Assembly (NCBI GenBank): GCA_947498055.1
Contig: CANMJA010000026.1
Location: 1-64,000 of the forward strand
DNA: 64,000 nt
Direction of reading: 5' to 3'
Source: an uncultured Tenacibaculum sp.
GTDB lineage: Bacteria > Bacteroidota > Bacteroidia > Flavobacteriales > Flavobacteriaceae
The position numbers were made by a program, and so were the translations under genes. The notes beneath the pieces were generated by a model. It saw only the letters and a list, made by a program, of their open reading frames with translations. It was not told the DNA's origin and did not search any database. Positions 30,203 to 40,066 of this stretch are shown here, one piece after another (positions within the stretch are counted from its first letter, which is position 1; the number at the start of each line of letters is the position of its first letter).

Positions 30203-31120
30203 ATGAATAAATCTAAGCTACTTATCATTATTTCCTTTTTTTCTATTTATGTTATTTGGGGCTCTACTTATGTATTAAATAAAATATCAGTAGCAGAAAT
30301 TCCACCTTTATTATTAGCTTCTATTCGGTTCGGAATAGCGGGAGTTTTAATAATGATTATAGCAAAATTATTAAAGCAGTCTTTAAAGATTACTAAAAAA
30401 CAACTAATAAATACTTTTATAGCAGGTTTTTTATTTTTGGTGTATGGAAACGGAGTGTTTGTATGGGCTTTAAAATATGTAGATACTGGTTTTGCAGCCT
30501 TATTAGCATCAACACAACCTTTATTTGTATTGTTTTTATTACGATTAATAGACGGTAAACGCATGCAAAGAAAATCTATTATAGGGGTAGTTTTAGGTAT
30601 TGTAGGAATGTATCTTTTAGTAAGTCAGAAAGAAATAGCGACTTCAGAAGGAATGGTTTTAGGAATATTCATGATTTTAACTTGTGTTTTAAGTTGGAGT
30701 TATGGTAGTGTATTTGTATCTAAAGCAGATTTGCCTAAAAACTTTTTTGTAAGTACAGGTTATCAAATGATTACAGGTAGTTTTTTGTTATTCTTTTGGA
30801 GTCGTATTTTTAGAGAAGATACCACTTCATTATTGCAGATTAGTTACAAAGTACAAGTATCTATGGTTATGCTCATATTGTTTGGTAGTATTGTAGCCTT
30901 TACAGCTTTTAATTATTTATTGAAAGTTATATCACCAGAAAAAGTAGCTACATCCGCTTATGTAAATCCGGTAATAGCATTATTGTTAGGATGGTATTTT
31001 TTAGATGAAAAACTAACAAATCAATCAATAATAGCTTCTATAGTATTACTAACTGGAGTTTATTTTATAACTTCTCGAAAAAGAATTTCTAAAAATAAAG
31101 TAGTTATTAAACCTAAATAA
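30203..31120 (+). CDS. EamA/DMT superfamily transporter
   Basis: YVIWGSTYVLNKISVAEIPPLLLASIRFGIAG; repeated EamA architecture. Confidence 0.93.
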   Translation: MNKSKLLIIISFFSIYVIWGSTYVLNKISVAEIPPLLLASIRFGIAGVLIMIIAKLLKQSLKITKKQLINTFIAGFLFLVYGNGVFVWALKYVDTGFAALLASTQPLFVLFLLRLIDGKRMQRKSIIGVVLGIVGMYLLVSQKEIATSEGMVLGIFMILTCVLSWSYGSVFVSKADLPKNFFVSTGYQMITGSFLLFFWSRIFREDTTSLLQISYKVQVSMVMLILFGSIVAFTAFNYLLKVISPEKVATSAYVNPVIALLLGWYFLDEKLTNQSIIASIVLLTGVYFITSRKRISKNKVVIKPK

Positions 31121-31252
31121 ACAAGATGATTTCAATATAATTTTATTAAGTATATCTTATAAAACTATTTTGTTTATTTTTAACAGGATAATGAATGTGT
31201 GTTCATATCCATAAGACAATTTAATATCCATTTTAAGTAAAACTAACAATCA

Positions 31253-31927
31253 ATGCAATTTCAAAAATCTTCATTTAAATTTTTAAATGATTTAGCTTTA
31301 AATAACAATCGAGAATGGTTTGCTGAACATAAAAATGAGTTTACTAATGAACAAAAAAAGGTAAAAGAATTTTATGCTGAAGTACAGAAAAATTTAGAAG
31401 AACACGATGAAATTGAAAAGCATAAATTATTCAGAATTTACAGAGATGTTCGTTTTTCAAAAGATAAAACACCTTATAAAACACATTTTGCAGGGTCTTT
31501 TTCTAGACAAGGAGCACATTTAAGAGGCGGATATTATATAAGATTAAAACCAGGAGAAAGTTTTTTAGCTGGTGGTTTTTGGGATCCTAATAAAGAAGAT
31601 TTATTACGAATTAGAAAAGAAATTGAGGTAGATGCTTCAGAGTTTAGAGAAGTTATTAATGCTCCTAATTTTGTAAAACACTTTGGAAATAAATTAGAAG
31701 GAGAAGAATTGAAAACAGCTCCTAAAGGTTTTGATAAAACGCATCCAGATATCGATCTAATTAGAAAAAAGGGATTTATAGCGGTTAAAAATTTTACAGA
31801 TAAAGAAGTGTTTTCTCCTTCTTTTTTAAAAAATATAAACGAATCATTTATAGCATTACGCCCATTTTTTGATTTAATGAGTTCTATTTTAACGACGAAT
31901 TTGAATGGAGAGAGTTTGATTGATTAA
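31253..31927 (+). CDS. DUF2461 domain-containing protein
   Basis: FLNDLALNNNREWFAEHKNEF...FRIYRDVRFSKDKTPYKTHFAGSFSR. Confidence 0.93.
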   Translation: MQFQKSSFKFLNDLALNNNREWFAEHKNEFTNEQKKVKEFYAEVQKNLEEHDEIEKHKLFRIYRDVRFSKDKTPYKTHFAGSFSRQGAHLRGGYYIRLKPGESFLAGGFWDPNKEDLLRIRKEIEVDASEFREVINAPNFVKHFGNKLEGEELKTAPKGFDKTHPDIDLIRKKGFIAVKNFTDKEVFSPSFLKNINESFIALRPFFDLMSSILTTNLNGESLID

Positions 31928-33254
31928 GATTTTTAATTTCTTTCTTTAAAAAAAAGTAAGTTACAATGGTTGCTAATAAATCTGAAATAGGAAAAGCAAA
32001 CCATATTCCTTTTAATTCAAAAAACATAGGTAAAATAATAATAAAAGGAATTAAAAAAATAGACTGTCTTAATAACGTAAGTATTAATGCAGGAGTGGCT
32101 TTACCAACTGCTTGAAAATACGAAGAACCTATTAATTGAAAAGCAATAAAAGGAGTTGCTAAAAGACAGGTTAATAACGCTTTTGGAGTTTCTGCTAATA
32201 ATGTTTCATCGGTAGTAAAAATGGCAGTCATTTCTTGGTTAAAAAGAAAAATACCTACAAAAATAACCAGACATAATATAGTACCATATTTTATAGCTGT
32301 TTTTAAAACTTCTTTTACTCTATCCAATAATTTAGCGCCATAATTGTATCCTGCTATTGGAATAAAACCTTGCACAATACCAAAAATAGGAAAGAAAATA
32401 AACATCATTAATCGGTTAATAATTCCGAATATTGCAACAGAAGTTTCGTTACCATATTTATATAAAGAATAGTTTAAAACAATAATTAAAATACTTGAAG
32501 TTGCTTGTCTTACTAAGGTAACACTTCCTAACGAAGTTATTTCTTTTACAATACTTTTTTGTAGTTGTAGGTATTTAGTTCCTATTCTTAATTCACTTTT
32601 ATTAGAAAAAAGAAAACCTACAATAAAAATACCACAAACTGCATACGCCAAAGCGGTAGCTAAACCAGCGCCAAACATTCCCCAATGTAATACTTTAATA
32701 AAAAGAATATCGAGTATAATATTAGCAATAGCAGGTAAAATTAAAGCAATCATTGCATATTTTGGTTTTCCTAAGGCTCTAATTATTGGGTTTCCCATCA
32801 TTGCAAAAGCTAAAAAAGGAGCTCCAATTATAATAATTCTAAAATAAGGAATTGCAGGTGTCATAATAGCACCATTAGCACCAAAAAGAGTTAGAACAGA
32901 AGTCTCAAATAGAAAACAAATACCAACTAAAACTAAAGAAATAATTGTGGTTAAGCTTATTTGATTACCAAAAATAGTTTTTGCTTTTTCAACATTATTT
33001 GCTCCTAAAGCAATAGAAATAATAGAACTTCCTCCAACACCAATTGCCATTCCCATAGAAGAAATTAAGAAACTAATAGGTAATACCACTGTAATTGCAG
33101 CAATCGCCAAAACACCAATCCATTGTCCAACAAAAATAGTATCTACAATCATATTTATAGACATTACCAAAATACCAATAGAGGCAGGTATAGATTGTTT
33201 TAATAATAAAGAACTTATATTTTCGGTAGAAAGCTCAGTAGCAACTTTTTTCAT
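31884..33254 (-). CDS. MATE family efflux transporter
   Basis: SIPASIGILVMSINMIVDTIFVGQWIG...; polytopic MatE pattern. Confidence 0.95.
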   Translation of the reverse strand: MKKVATELSTENISSLLLKQSIPASIGILVMSINMIVDTIFVGQWIGVLAIAAITVVLPISFLISSMGMAIGVGGSSIISIALGANNVEKAKTIFGNQISLTTIISLVLVGICFLFETSVLTLFGANGAIMTPAIPYFRIIIIGAPFLAFAMMGNPIIRALGKPKYAMIALILPAIANIILDILFIKVLHWGMFGAGLATALAYAVCGIFIVGFLFSNKSELRIGTKYLQLQKSIVKEITSLGSVTLVRQATSSILIIVLNYSLYKYGNETSVAIFGIINRLMMFIFFPIFGIVQGFIPIAGYNYGAKLLDRVKEVLKTAIKYGTILCLVIFVGIFLFNQEMTAIFTTDETLLAETPKALLTCLLATPFIAFQLIGSSYFQAVGKATPALILTLLRQSIFLIPFIIILPMFFELKGIWFAFPISDLLATIVTYFFLKKEIKNLNQSNSLHSNSSLK

Positions 33255-33336
33255 GGAGAAGTTTAATTAGCAAACAAAGAAACAAAATAATACGATTAGT
33301 TATGTATGTTTGTGGCTATGAATTTAAACTAAATGT

Positions 33337-33867
33337 ATGATAAGCTTTTTAATGAGAAAGGTATTCTATAAAAAGTTAACTTCAATATTAACAGAGATCC
33401 ATATAAGTAAAGAAGGTTTTTCTATTAATGAACCTTTTGATGCAAAGTCTAAGTTGTTTTATTGGAATGTTATTGATACTATTCAATTTTCTGAAAATAA
33501 AAAAGAAATTATCATTAAAAAAAAGAATAAAAAAATCAGATTAAAAAATACCTATACTGGTTGGTACGAATTTATTCAAAAAGTACCAGAGATATTTTCA
33601 GATTTTGATTTTAAATATGCTTCGGATTTAATAGATTCTTTAAAACCTTGTGGGGTTTGTGGAATTGTTTCTGTAAAAGAAAATAAGTGTATAGTTTGTG
33701 AAACTATCGTATGGAATGATAAAATGATAGAAACAGAAATTGATTACTTAAAATCGCAACAATTAAATTTATACTCAGAATTAATAAAAGAAGGAAAAGA
33801 AATAAAAAAAACAGCAGAACCTGAACATGGTTTTAAAGCCAATAAAAATTGGAAGTTGTATTTATAA
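33337..33867 (+). CDS. Hypothetical protein with C-terminal CxxC pairs
   Basis: 176-aa ORF; CGVCGIVSVKENKCIVC. Confidence 0.65.
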   Translation: MISFLMRKVFYKKLTSILTEIHISKEGFSINEPFDAKSKLFYWNVIDTIQFSENKKEIIIKKKNKKIRLKNTYTGWYEFIQKVPEIFSDFDFKYASDLIDSLKPCGVCGIVSVKENKCIVCETIVWNDKMIETEIDYLKSQQLNLYSELIKEGKEIKKTAEPEHGFKANKNWKLYL

Positions 33868-33938
33868 TAAAAAAGAGAGAATGCCTTTTTGCTATCTTAG
33901 CAGTTGTGTTACTATCAAACTATAAATAAAATATTACA

Positions 33939-34337
33939 ATGCATTTAAAAGAAAGTTTTTCTATAAAAAGAACGGTCGTTAAAAAAGAAATTGATGAGTT
34001 AAATCATGTAAACAATGTAGTGTATTTACAGTGGGTACAAGATATTGCAAAACTACATTGGAAAGAACTTGCTAAAAACAGTGATTATAAAGATGCAATT
34101 TGGGTGGTATTACGTCATGAAATTGATTATTTAGGAGAAGCAACTTTGCAGGATGAAATTAAATTAACGACTTGGGTAGGAGATACCGGAGCTGTAAAAT
34201 CAATTCGTCATGTAGCAATTTATAAAGGAGAAAAACTAATAGCAAAAGCAGAAACAACTTGGTGTTTATTAAATAAAAAAACATTGCGACCTACTAGGAT
34301 TACCGAAAGTATTGTAAAATTATTATCTCCACATTAA
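33939..34337 (+). CDS. Acyl-CoA thioesterase (hotdog fold)
   Basis: VVKKEIDELNHVNNVVYLQWVQDIAKLHW; hotdog pattern. Confidence 0.88.
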   Translation: MHLKESFSIKRTVVKKEIDELNHVNNVVYLQWVQDIAKLHWKELAKNSDYKDAIWVVLRHEIDYLGEATLQDEIKLTTWVGDTGAVKSIRHVAIYKGEKLIAKAETTWCLLNKKTLRPTRITESIVKLLSPH

Positions 34338-34346
34338 TAAGTCGAG

Positions 34347-34354
34347 TATCTTTG
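34347..34354 (+). promoter_or_regulatory. Bacteroidota-type -7 element (TAnnTTTG)
   Basis: TATCTTTG 18 nt upstream of the helicase ATG; no clear -33 TTG. Confidence 0.4.
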
Positions 34355-34371
34355 CATTTTAAAAGAAATAT

Positions 34372-35484
34372 ATGTCAACATTTTCTGCTTTAGGTATTCG
34401 CAAAGATTTTGTAAAAGGATTGAATGAATTAGGAATTAAAAAACCTACAGAAATTCAAGAGAAAGCCATTCCTTATTTATTACAAGAACGAACAGATTTT
34501 ATAGGTTTAGCGCAAACAGGAACAGGTAAAACTGCAGCATTCGGATTGCCAATATTACATCAAATAAAACCAGATTCAAATGCTATTCAGGCACTTATTT
34601 TATCGCCTACAAGAGAGTTGGTACAACAAATAAAAAAACAACTTTTTAAGTTTACTAAATATGTAGACAAAAAAATATTTGTAGAAGGTGTTTATGGAGG
34701 AGAAAAAATAGAAAGACAAATTAAAAATTTGCAACGTACTACACACATAGTAGTAGCTACTCCAGGAAGGTTGATTGATTTAATTGAAAGAGGAGAAATT
34801 GATTTAAAAAACATTAAAACGCTAGTATTAGACGAAGCAGATGAAATGCTAAGCATGGGCTTTAAATTAGAGATTAATCGTATTTTGAAATATACTTCAG
34901 GAGAAAGAAATACATGGTTGTTTTCTGCAACAATGCCAGAAGAAATTAAGCGTATAGTAAAAAACTATATGAATATTAATGCAAAACGAGTAGAAATTAA
35001 TCCAGAATCTGTTGTTAATAAAAATATAACACATTATTATTCACTAACTACGATTGCAAAAAAAACATCTGCAATTATTTCTTTTTTAGAAGGAAGACAA
35101 GACGAGCGAGGAATTATCTTTGTTAGAACCAAAGCTGGTGCAAGAAAACTTACGAATGAATTACAAGAAGAAGGTTTTACTGTAGGAGTTTTAGAAGGAG
35201 ATATGAAACAGATAGAAAGAGATAAAGTAATGCGTGCTTTTAAAAATGAGAGTTTACAGTATTTAATAGCTACAGATGTAGCAGCAAGAGGTATTGATGT
35301 ACAAAACTTAAATTTTGTATTACATCACCAACTACCAGAACAATTAGAGTATTATACACATAGAAGCGGACGAACGGCTAGGGCAGGAAATAGGGGTATT
35401 TCTCAAGCTTTTATTTTACCAAACGAACTAGAAACAATTCATCAAATTCAAAAGAAATTAAATATTAAATTTATTAAAAAGTAA
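34372..35484 (+). CDS. DEAD/DEAH-box RNA helicase
   Basis: AQTGTGKTAAFGLP, PTRELVQQ, TPGRLIDL, DEAD, SATMP, HRSGRTARAG. Confidence 0.97.
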   Translation: MSTFSALGIRKDFVKGLNELGIKKPTEIQEKAIPYLLQERTDFIGLAQTGTGKTAAFGLPILHQIKPDSNAIQALILSPTRELVQQIKKQLFKFTKYVDKKIFVEGVYGGEKIERQIKNLQRTTHIVVATPGRLIDLIERGEIDLKNIKTLVLDEADEMLSMGFKLEINRILKYTSGERNTWLFSATMPEEIKRIVKNYMNINAKRVEINPESVVNKNITHYYSLTTIAKKTSAIISFLEGRQDERGIIFVRTKAGARKLTNELQEEGFTVGVLEGDMKQIERDKVMRAFKNESLQYLIATDVAARGIDVQNLNFVLHHQLPEQLEYYTHRSGRTARAGNRGISQAFILPNELETIHQIQKKLNIKFIKK

Positions 35485-35547
35485 TAGTATCTAAAGAGTT
35501 TATTTAGGTCTTAGGTGTTTTGTTTGTATTTAAAAAGAAGTAAACTT

Positions 35548-36228
35548 ATGAAATTATTAAAATATCTTATTTTTTTTATGACACTTAATGCTTGTTCACA
35601 AAACAAAACAATAAGTATTAAAAAAATATTTAATTCAATAAATATTGAACAAATATTACAATCAAAATCAATTGAATTTATAAAAGAAGATATCAATCAT
35701 AGACCCAATTATTCTTTTGGTCTTTATGGAGAAAAGGTAGATTCAACAATTACTACTAATTATAAAATTCATTATACAATTGATTGGGAAAAGGAAAAAG
35801 CATATCCTAATATATTTTTTAAAGGAATTCCTTTAAAAGCTCCTAATATTTTGACAAACAAAAATGAAAAAGCAGTAATTATTACAGCAGAAATAGGAAA
35901 TAATAAACCATTTGATGTAAGAGAATTAGAGGTTTTTGATAATGATCAGGTAATGAAATTAAAAGAATTACTAATAGCTGATTATGGAAAACCATCAAAA
36001 GGAGATGACTCTTCAGAAAGTAATAGTATTTGGGGAAATTCTCTAGGAAATATTTACATATGGAAGAAAAATAATTTTCTAATTAAATTGAGTATTAAAA
36101 ATGAGTGCTTTTGTAAAAAAGCAGAAGAATATAGTCCTAAAAAATACAAAGAACGCCCAAAAGGAGGTCGTTACGGACAATTAACGATATATATAAATAG
36201 TAAGCCTAAATTTTATATAAATGATTAG
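35548..36228 (+). CDS. Hypothetical lipoprotein
   Basis: MKLLKYLIFFMTLNACSQNK; start trimmed to the internal Met. Confidence 0.65.
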   Translation: MKLLKYLIFFMTLNACSQNKTISIKKIFNSINIEQILQSKSIEFIKEDINHRPNYSFGLYGEKVDSTITTNYKIHYTIDWEKEKAYPNIFFKGIPLKAPNILTNKNEKAVIITAEIGNNKPFDVRELEVFDNDQVMKLKELLIADYGKPSKGDDSSESNSIWGNSLGNIYIWKKNNFLIKLSIKNECFCKKAEEYSPKKYKERPKGGRYGQLTIYINSKPKFYIND

Positions 36229-36583
36229 AATATTTATAATAGTAACAACATTTTTTTCATTTTCACTATTTGCTCAAAAAACATATTGGAAATTCGAAAA
36301 AACAACACCTATATTAGCAACTGCAATAGATATTGAATTCATAGTAGAAGAAATTAGTAAAGGAGATTATGTTATATATGACGAAAATAATAATAGTGTT
36401 TTATTATATTCAAATTCTGATTATTTAAAAAAGCCTTTTGAATTTGAAAAAAAAGAATTGAAAAAGAAAATTATTGGAGATAGAATAAAATTATTATACA
36501 GACCTGGAGTTAATGATATTTATATGTTAACATTTTCAAAAACTAGTGAAAAGGATTTTAATGATAATATGAAGAAAAAATAA
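36221..36583 (+). CDS. Hypothetical secreted protein
   Basis: 120-aa ORF with signal peptide, overlaps the upstream stop. Confidence 0.6.
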   Translation: MIRIFIIVTTFFSFSLFAQKTYWKFEKTTPILATAIDIEFIVEEISKGDYVIYDENNNSVLLYSNSDYLKKPFEFEKKELKKKIIGDRIKLLYRPGVNDIYMLTFSKTSEKDFNDNMKKK

Positions 36584-36600
36584 GTAATACAACTGCATCC

Positions 36601-37215
36601 ATGAATATCATTTATATCTTAGATATTTTAGGAACTTTTGCTTTTGCAATTAGTGGTGCATTAGTTGCGTCTAAAAAAAAGTTTGATTTATTTGGTGTTA
36701 TAATTATTGCTTTTGTAACTGCAGTAGGAGGAGGGATGTTAAGAGATCTTTTAATAAATGCACATCCAATAAATTGGATTGGAGATTTAAATTATATATG
36801 GACAATCTTTATTGCGGTAGTATTCACCTTCTTATTTAAGAGAAAAATAGAGCCTTTACGTAAGACTTTTTTTTTATTTGATACGGTAGGAATTAGTGTC
36901 TTTACGTTATTAGGTATTCAAAAAGGATTAAGTTATGAACTACCTTCTGTAGTTGCATTAATAATGGGAATGGTTTCTGCTGTTTTTGGGGGTGTAATTA
37001 GAGATGTTTTAACAAGAAAAGTACCTTTAATTTTCAAAAAAGAAATCTACGCTTCTGCTTGTTTATTGGGAGGAATGGTGTATTTAACATTAAAACATTT
37101 TAACTTGCAAGAAAATGTAGTTTTTATAATTTCTGCATTGGTTATTATAAGTGTAAGAACTTTGTCTGTTATTTATAAATTAGAGTTACCAAAAATAAGA
37201 GATAATTATTTTTAA
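36601..37215 (+). CDS. TRIC-type cation channel family protein (UPF0126)
   Basis: LDILGTFAFAISGALVASKKKFDLFGVIIIAFVTAVGGGMLRDLL...; duplicated half GGVIRDVL. Confidence 0.93.
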   Translation: MNIIYILDILGTFAFAISGALVASKKKFDLFGVIIIAFVTAVGGGMLRDLLINAHPINWIGDLNYIWTIFIAVVFTFLFKRKIEPLRKTFFLFDTVGISVFTLLGIQKGLSYELPSVVALIMGMVSAVFGGVIRDVLTRKVPLIFKKEIYASACLLGGMVYLTLKHFNLQENVVFIISALVIISVRTLSVIYKLELPKIRDNYF

Positions 37216-37284
37216 ATCTTATCGTAAAATTTATTGAAATTCATAGTCAATTTTTTTAAATTGCTAAAAAAAATGGGGATTTTT

Positions 37285-37839
37285 ATGAAGCAAATTACTG
37301 TGTTTTTAATACTATTATTGCATACAACAATTTTTAGTCAAGATAAAAAATTACCAGAAGGTTGGGATGAAATACTTCTAGAAGGAAAAACTGCGTACAT
37401 GAATTTAGTAACCGGAGATGTATCTTATAATTTGCCAACAAAAGAAGCTAAAGAACCAAAGAAGATAAAAGAATACGATCCTACGATTATCCATAAAGTT
37501 AAAAAAGGAGAAACATTAAGTAGTATTTCGAGAAAATATAATAAACATTTATCAGAATTATATCGTTTGAATAGTTTAGTTAATTTCGATTCGATAGAAA
37601 TAGGAGATGAGATTGTAATAGGATATAAAACGGAAAAAATTAAAAAAGAGAGTTACAATACTTATGATACCCAAAATAGTATTGAAGAGGAAATAAAAAC
37701 AGAATATCATACCGTTAAACCTGGAGATACTTTATATAGTATTTCTAAAAAATATGCGATTAGTTTGGCAACTTTAAAAAAGAAAAATAACTTACAAACG
37801 AATGCTATTTTTGTAGGACAGAAACTTCAAATTAGATAA
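37285..37839 (+). CDS. LysM-domain secreted protein
   Basis: Two LysM repeats (HKVKKGETLSSISRKYNKHLSELYRLN; HTVKPGDTLYSISKKYAISLATLKKKN). Confidence 0.9.
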   Translation: MKQITVFLILLLHTTIFSQDKKLPEGWDEILLEGKTAYMNLVTGDVSYNLPTKEAKEPKKIKEYDPTIIHKVKKGETLSSISRKYNKHLSELYRLNSLVNFDSIEIGDEIVIGYKTEKIKKESYNTYDTQNSIEEEIKTEYHTVKPGDTLYSISKKYAISLATLKKKNNLQTNAIFVGQKLQIR

Positions 37840-37857
37840 TATTCTAAATAAAATTGT

Positions 37858-38961
37858 ATTATCAAACCAAAAAATATACTTATTACAGGAGCTAGAGCAC
37901 CAATTGCATTAGAGTTTGCTCGAAGTTTTCATAAACAAGGATATACAGTATTCATGGCAGATTCTATTCATTTAGCTATTGCAAGATGGTCTAATTCTGT
38001 AAAAAAATACTATGTATTACCTTCTCCTCGTTATGATATAGCTAAGTATGTTATAAAACTTCAGTCTATTATAGGAAAAGAAAAAATAGATCATTTGATA
38101 CCTACTTGTGAAGAAGCATTTTATATTAGTATGCATAAAGAAAAGTTTACATGTAAAGTTTGGACTGCAGATATGAAAGTAATGCATGCATTACACAATA
38201 AGTTAACATTTACAGCTTTTGCAGAAGCTTATTTGCCTATACCTGAAACAAAATGTGTAGATCAGTTTGTTGCATGGAATCAAAGTGAGTTATACGTGTT
38301 TAAACCTATTTACTCGCGATTTGCTAGTACTATACATATTGGTGAAAAGTTAACATCTAATTCATTTTCAGAAAGAGAAAAAAGAAAATGGATTGCTCAA
38401 AAACGAATAAAAGGAAAAGAAATATGTATTTACTCTATTTGGGATAACGGAAAACTAAAAGGATATACCGCCTATCATCCTCTATATAGAGTAGGAAAAG
38501 GATCAGGTATTTTTTTTGAACCTATAAAAAATGAACAATTAATGCTTTTGGTAAAAAAGTTTGGAGAAATGATAAATTATACGGGGCAGCTTAGTTTTGA
38601 TGTAATTTTAGAAGAAATTACCAAAGCACCATATTTTATAGAGTGTAATCCTAGAGGAATAAGTGGAGCACATTTACTTCATGAACAGATATCGGATGCA
38701 TTTATGAAAAATGATTGTATTATTGTTCATAGCTCTCAAGAATATGCCATTAAATATGGATTGGCACTTTTATATCCTCTTTCATTTTTTAAAAAGAGAA
38801 TTAGAGTTTCAAAAGATATAATATATCGCAAAGATGATATCTTGCCTTTGCTATTACAAGTGTTAAGTTTGTTAGAAATTACGTACCTAAAATTTAAAAA
38901 AAGGATCTCTTGGTTAGAGGCTACTACTGGAAATATAGAATGGAATGGCTATGAAAATTGA
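37858..38961 (+). CDS. ATP-grasp family protein with N-terminal Rossmann-like segment; probable non-canonical start
   Basis: In-frame IIKPKNILITGARAPIALEFARSFHKQGYTVF upstream of the track's ATG (37954); LIPTCEEAFYIS; IECNPRGISGAHLL. No ATG/GTG/TTG in frame between the TAA at 37849 and 37954. Confidence 0.65.
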   Translation: MIKPKNILITGARAPIALEFARSFHKQGYTVFMADSIHLAIARWSNSVKKYYVLPSPRYDIAKYVIKLQSIIGKEKIDHLIPTCEEAFYISMHKEKFTCKVWTADMKVMHALHNKLTFTAFAEAYLPIPETKCVDQFVAWNQSELYVFKPIYSRFASTIHIGEKLTSNSFSEREKRKWIAQKRIKGKEICIYSIWDNGKLKGYTAYHPLYRVGKGSGIFFEPIKNEQLMLLVKKFGEMINYTGQLSFDVILEEITKAPYFIECNPRGISGAHLLHEQISDAFMKNDCIIVHSSQEYAIKYGLALLYPLSFFKKRIRVSKDIIYRKDDILPLLLQVLSLLEITYLKFKKRISWLEATTGNIEWNGYEN

Positions 38962-40066
38962 ATGGGTACATGTTGTATTATCAGAAAGTATTGTAAAACG
39001 TTACACAATGCTGTTTAATACATATTCTTCAGAAGAATTAATAAAAAATGTAAAGACTGTTTTTAAAAGGCTAAAAGTTTCTGAAAAAATTTATTTTCCT
39101 GTAACAATAAATACTACCGAATGGAACAATTCATTTGTATGTTCTCCTTTTACGGCCTATGCACTTTATTCTAAAGATGAAATTCGTCATAAGGTAAAAA
39201 ATAAATGGGTACAGTTGCCTCTTTTATTTTTATTATGGGGAATAGGAAAAGTGCTGAAATGGGGAAAGTTGAATAAGAATGTACATGTAAATAATTTTTT
39301 ATTATCTACAAACCCTTATCCCGAATGGCAAGGAAATGAAATAAAAGATATAACTCGCTTTATAAAAAAGGAGTATCCTTCTCATGCGATTATTTTTAGA
39401 TCTCTTAATACCTATCAACATTCAGAACTTTTAAAGAAATTTAAAGCTGTAAATTATCAGTTAATTGGTAGCAGGCAAGTATATATGTATGATCAACCTT
39501 TTGAGGCATGGAAGAAACGAAATAATAATTACCAAGATTTGAGAATCATAAAAAAGAAGGGACTTACTTATTTGTCACATGCAGAAATGGAGAGTTATTT
39601 ACCCATGGCATTAGCACTTTATGAGAAATTGTATTTAGAAAAATATTCACATTTTAATCCACAATTTACTTTATCATATTTTAAGGAATCACATAAAAAT
39701 AAAACTATTTTTTTTCAAGGATATAGAAATGAAAAAGAAGAGTTAAAGGCCTTTTCAGGAATTTTTGTAATAGATAATACCATCACTTCTCCTTTGGTAG
39801 GGTACGATACAGATGCGCCTCAAAAAGAAGGATTGTATATACATGCTATCCAAACAATATTTGATTATAAGTATAAAACTGGTAAAATATTAAATCTAAG
39901 CTCAGGAGCACCTAAATTTAAGCGTATGAGAGGTGGGGAAGCAGCTATTGAGTATTCTGCAATTTATACAGCTCACTTACATTGGGGCAGAAGGATAATT
40001 TGGAAAATACTAGAGGTAATATCAAATAAAATAGGAGTGCCATTATTAAAAAAATATGAACTTTAA
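38945..40066 (+). CDS. GNAT/FemAB-like acyltransferase-type protein
   Basis: 373 aa; NAT-like architecture with ...LSSGAPKFKRMRGGEAAIEY; overlaps both neighbouring genes. Family assignment tentative. Confidence 0.5.
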   Translation: MAMKIEWVHVVLSESIVKRYTMLFNTYSSEELIKNVKTVFKRLKVSEKIYFPVTINTTEWNNSFVCSPFTAYALYSKDEIRHKVKNKWVQLPLLFLLWGIGKVLKWGKLNKNVHVNNFLLSTNPYPEWQGNEIKDITRFIKKEYPSHAIIFRSLNTYQHSELLKKFKAVNYQLIGSRQVYMYDQPFEAWKKRNNNYQDLRIIKKKGLTYLSHAEMESYLPMALALYEKLYLEKYSHFNPQFTLSYFKESHKNKTIFFQGYRNEKEELKAFSGIFVIDNTITSPLVGYDTDAPQKEGLYIHAIQTIFDYKYKTGKILNLSSGAPKFKRMRGGEAAIEYSAIYTAHLHWGRRIIWKILEVISNKIGVPLLKKYEL

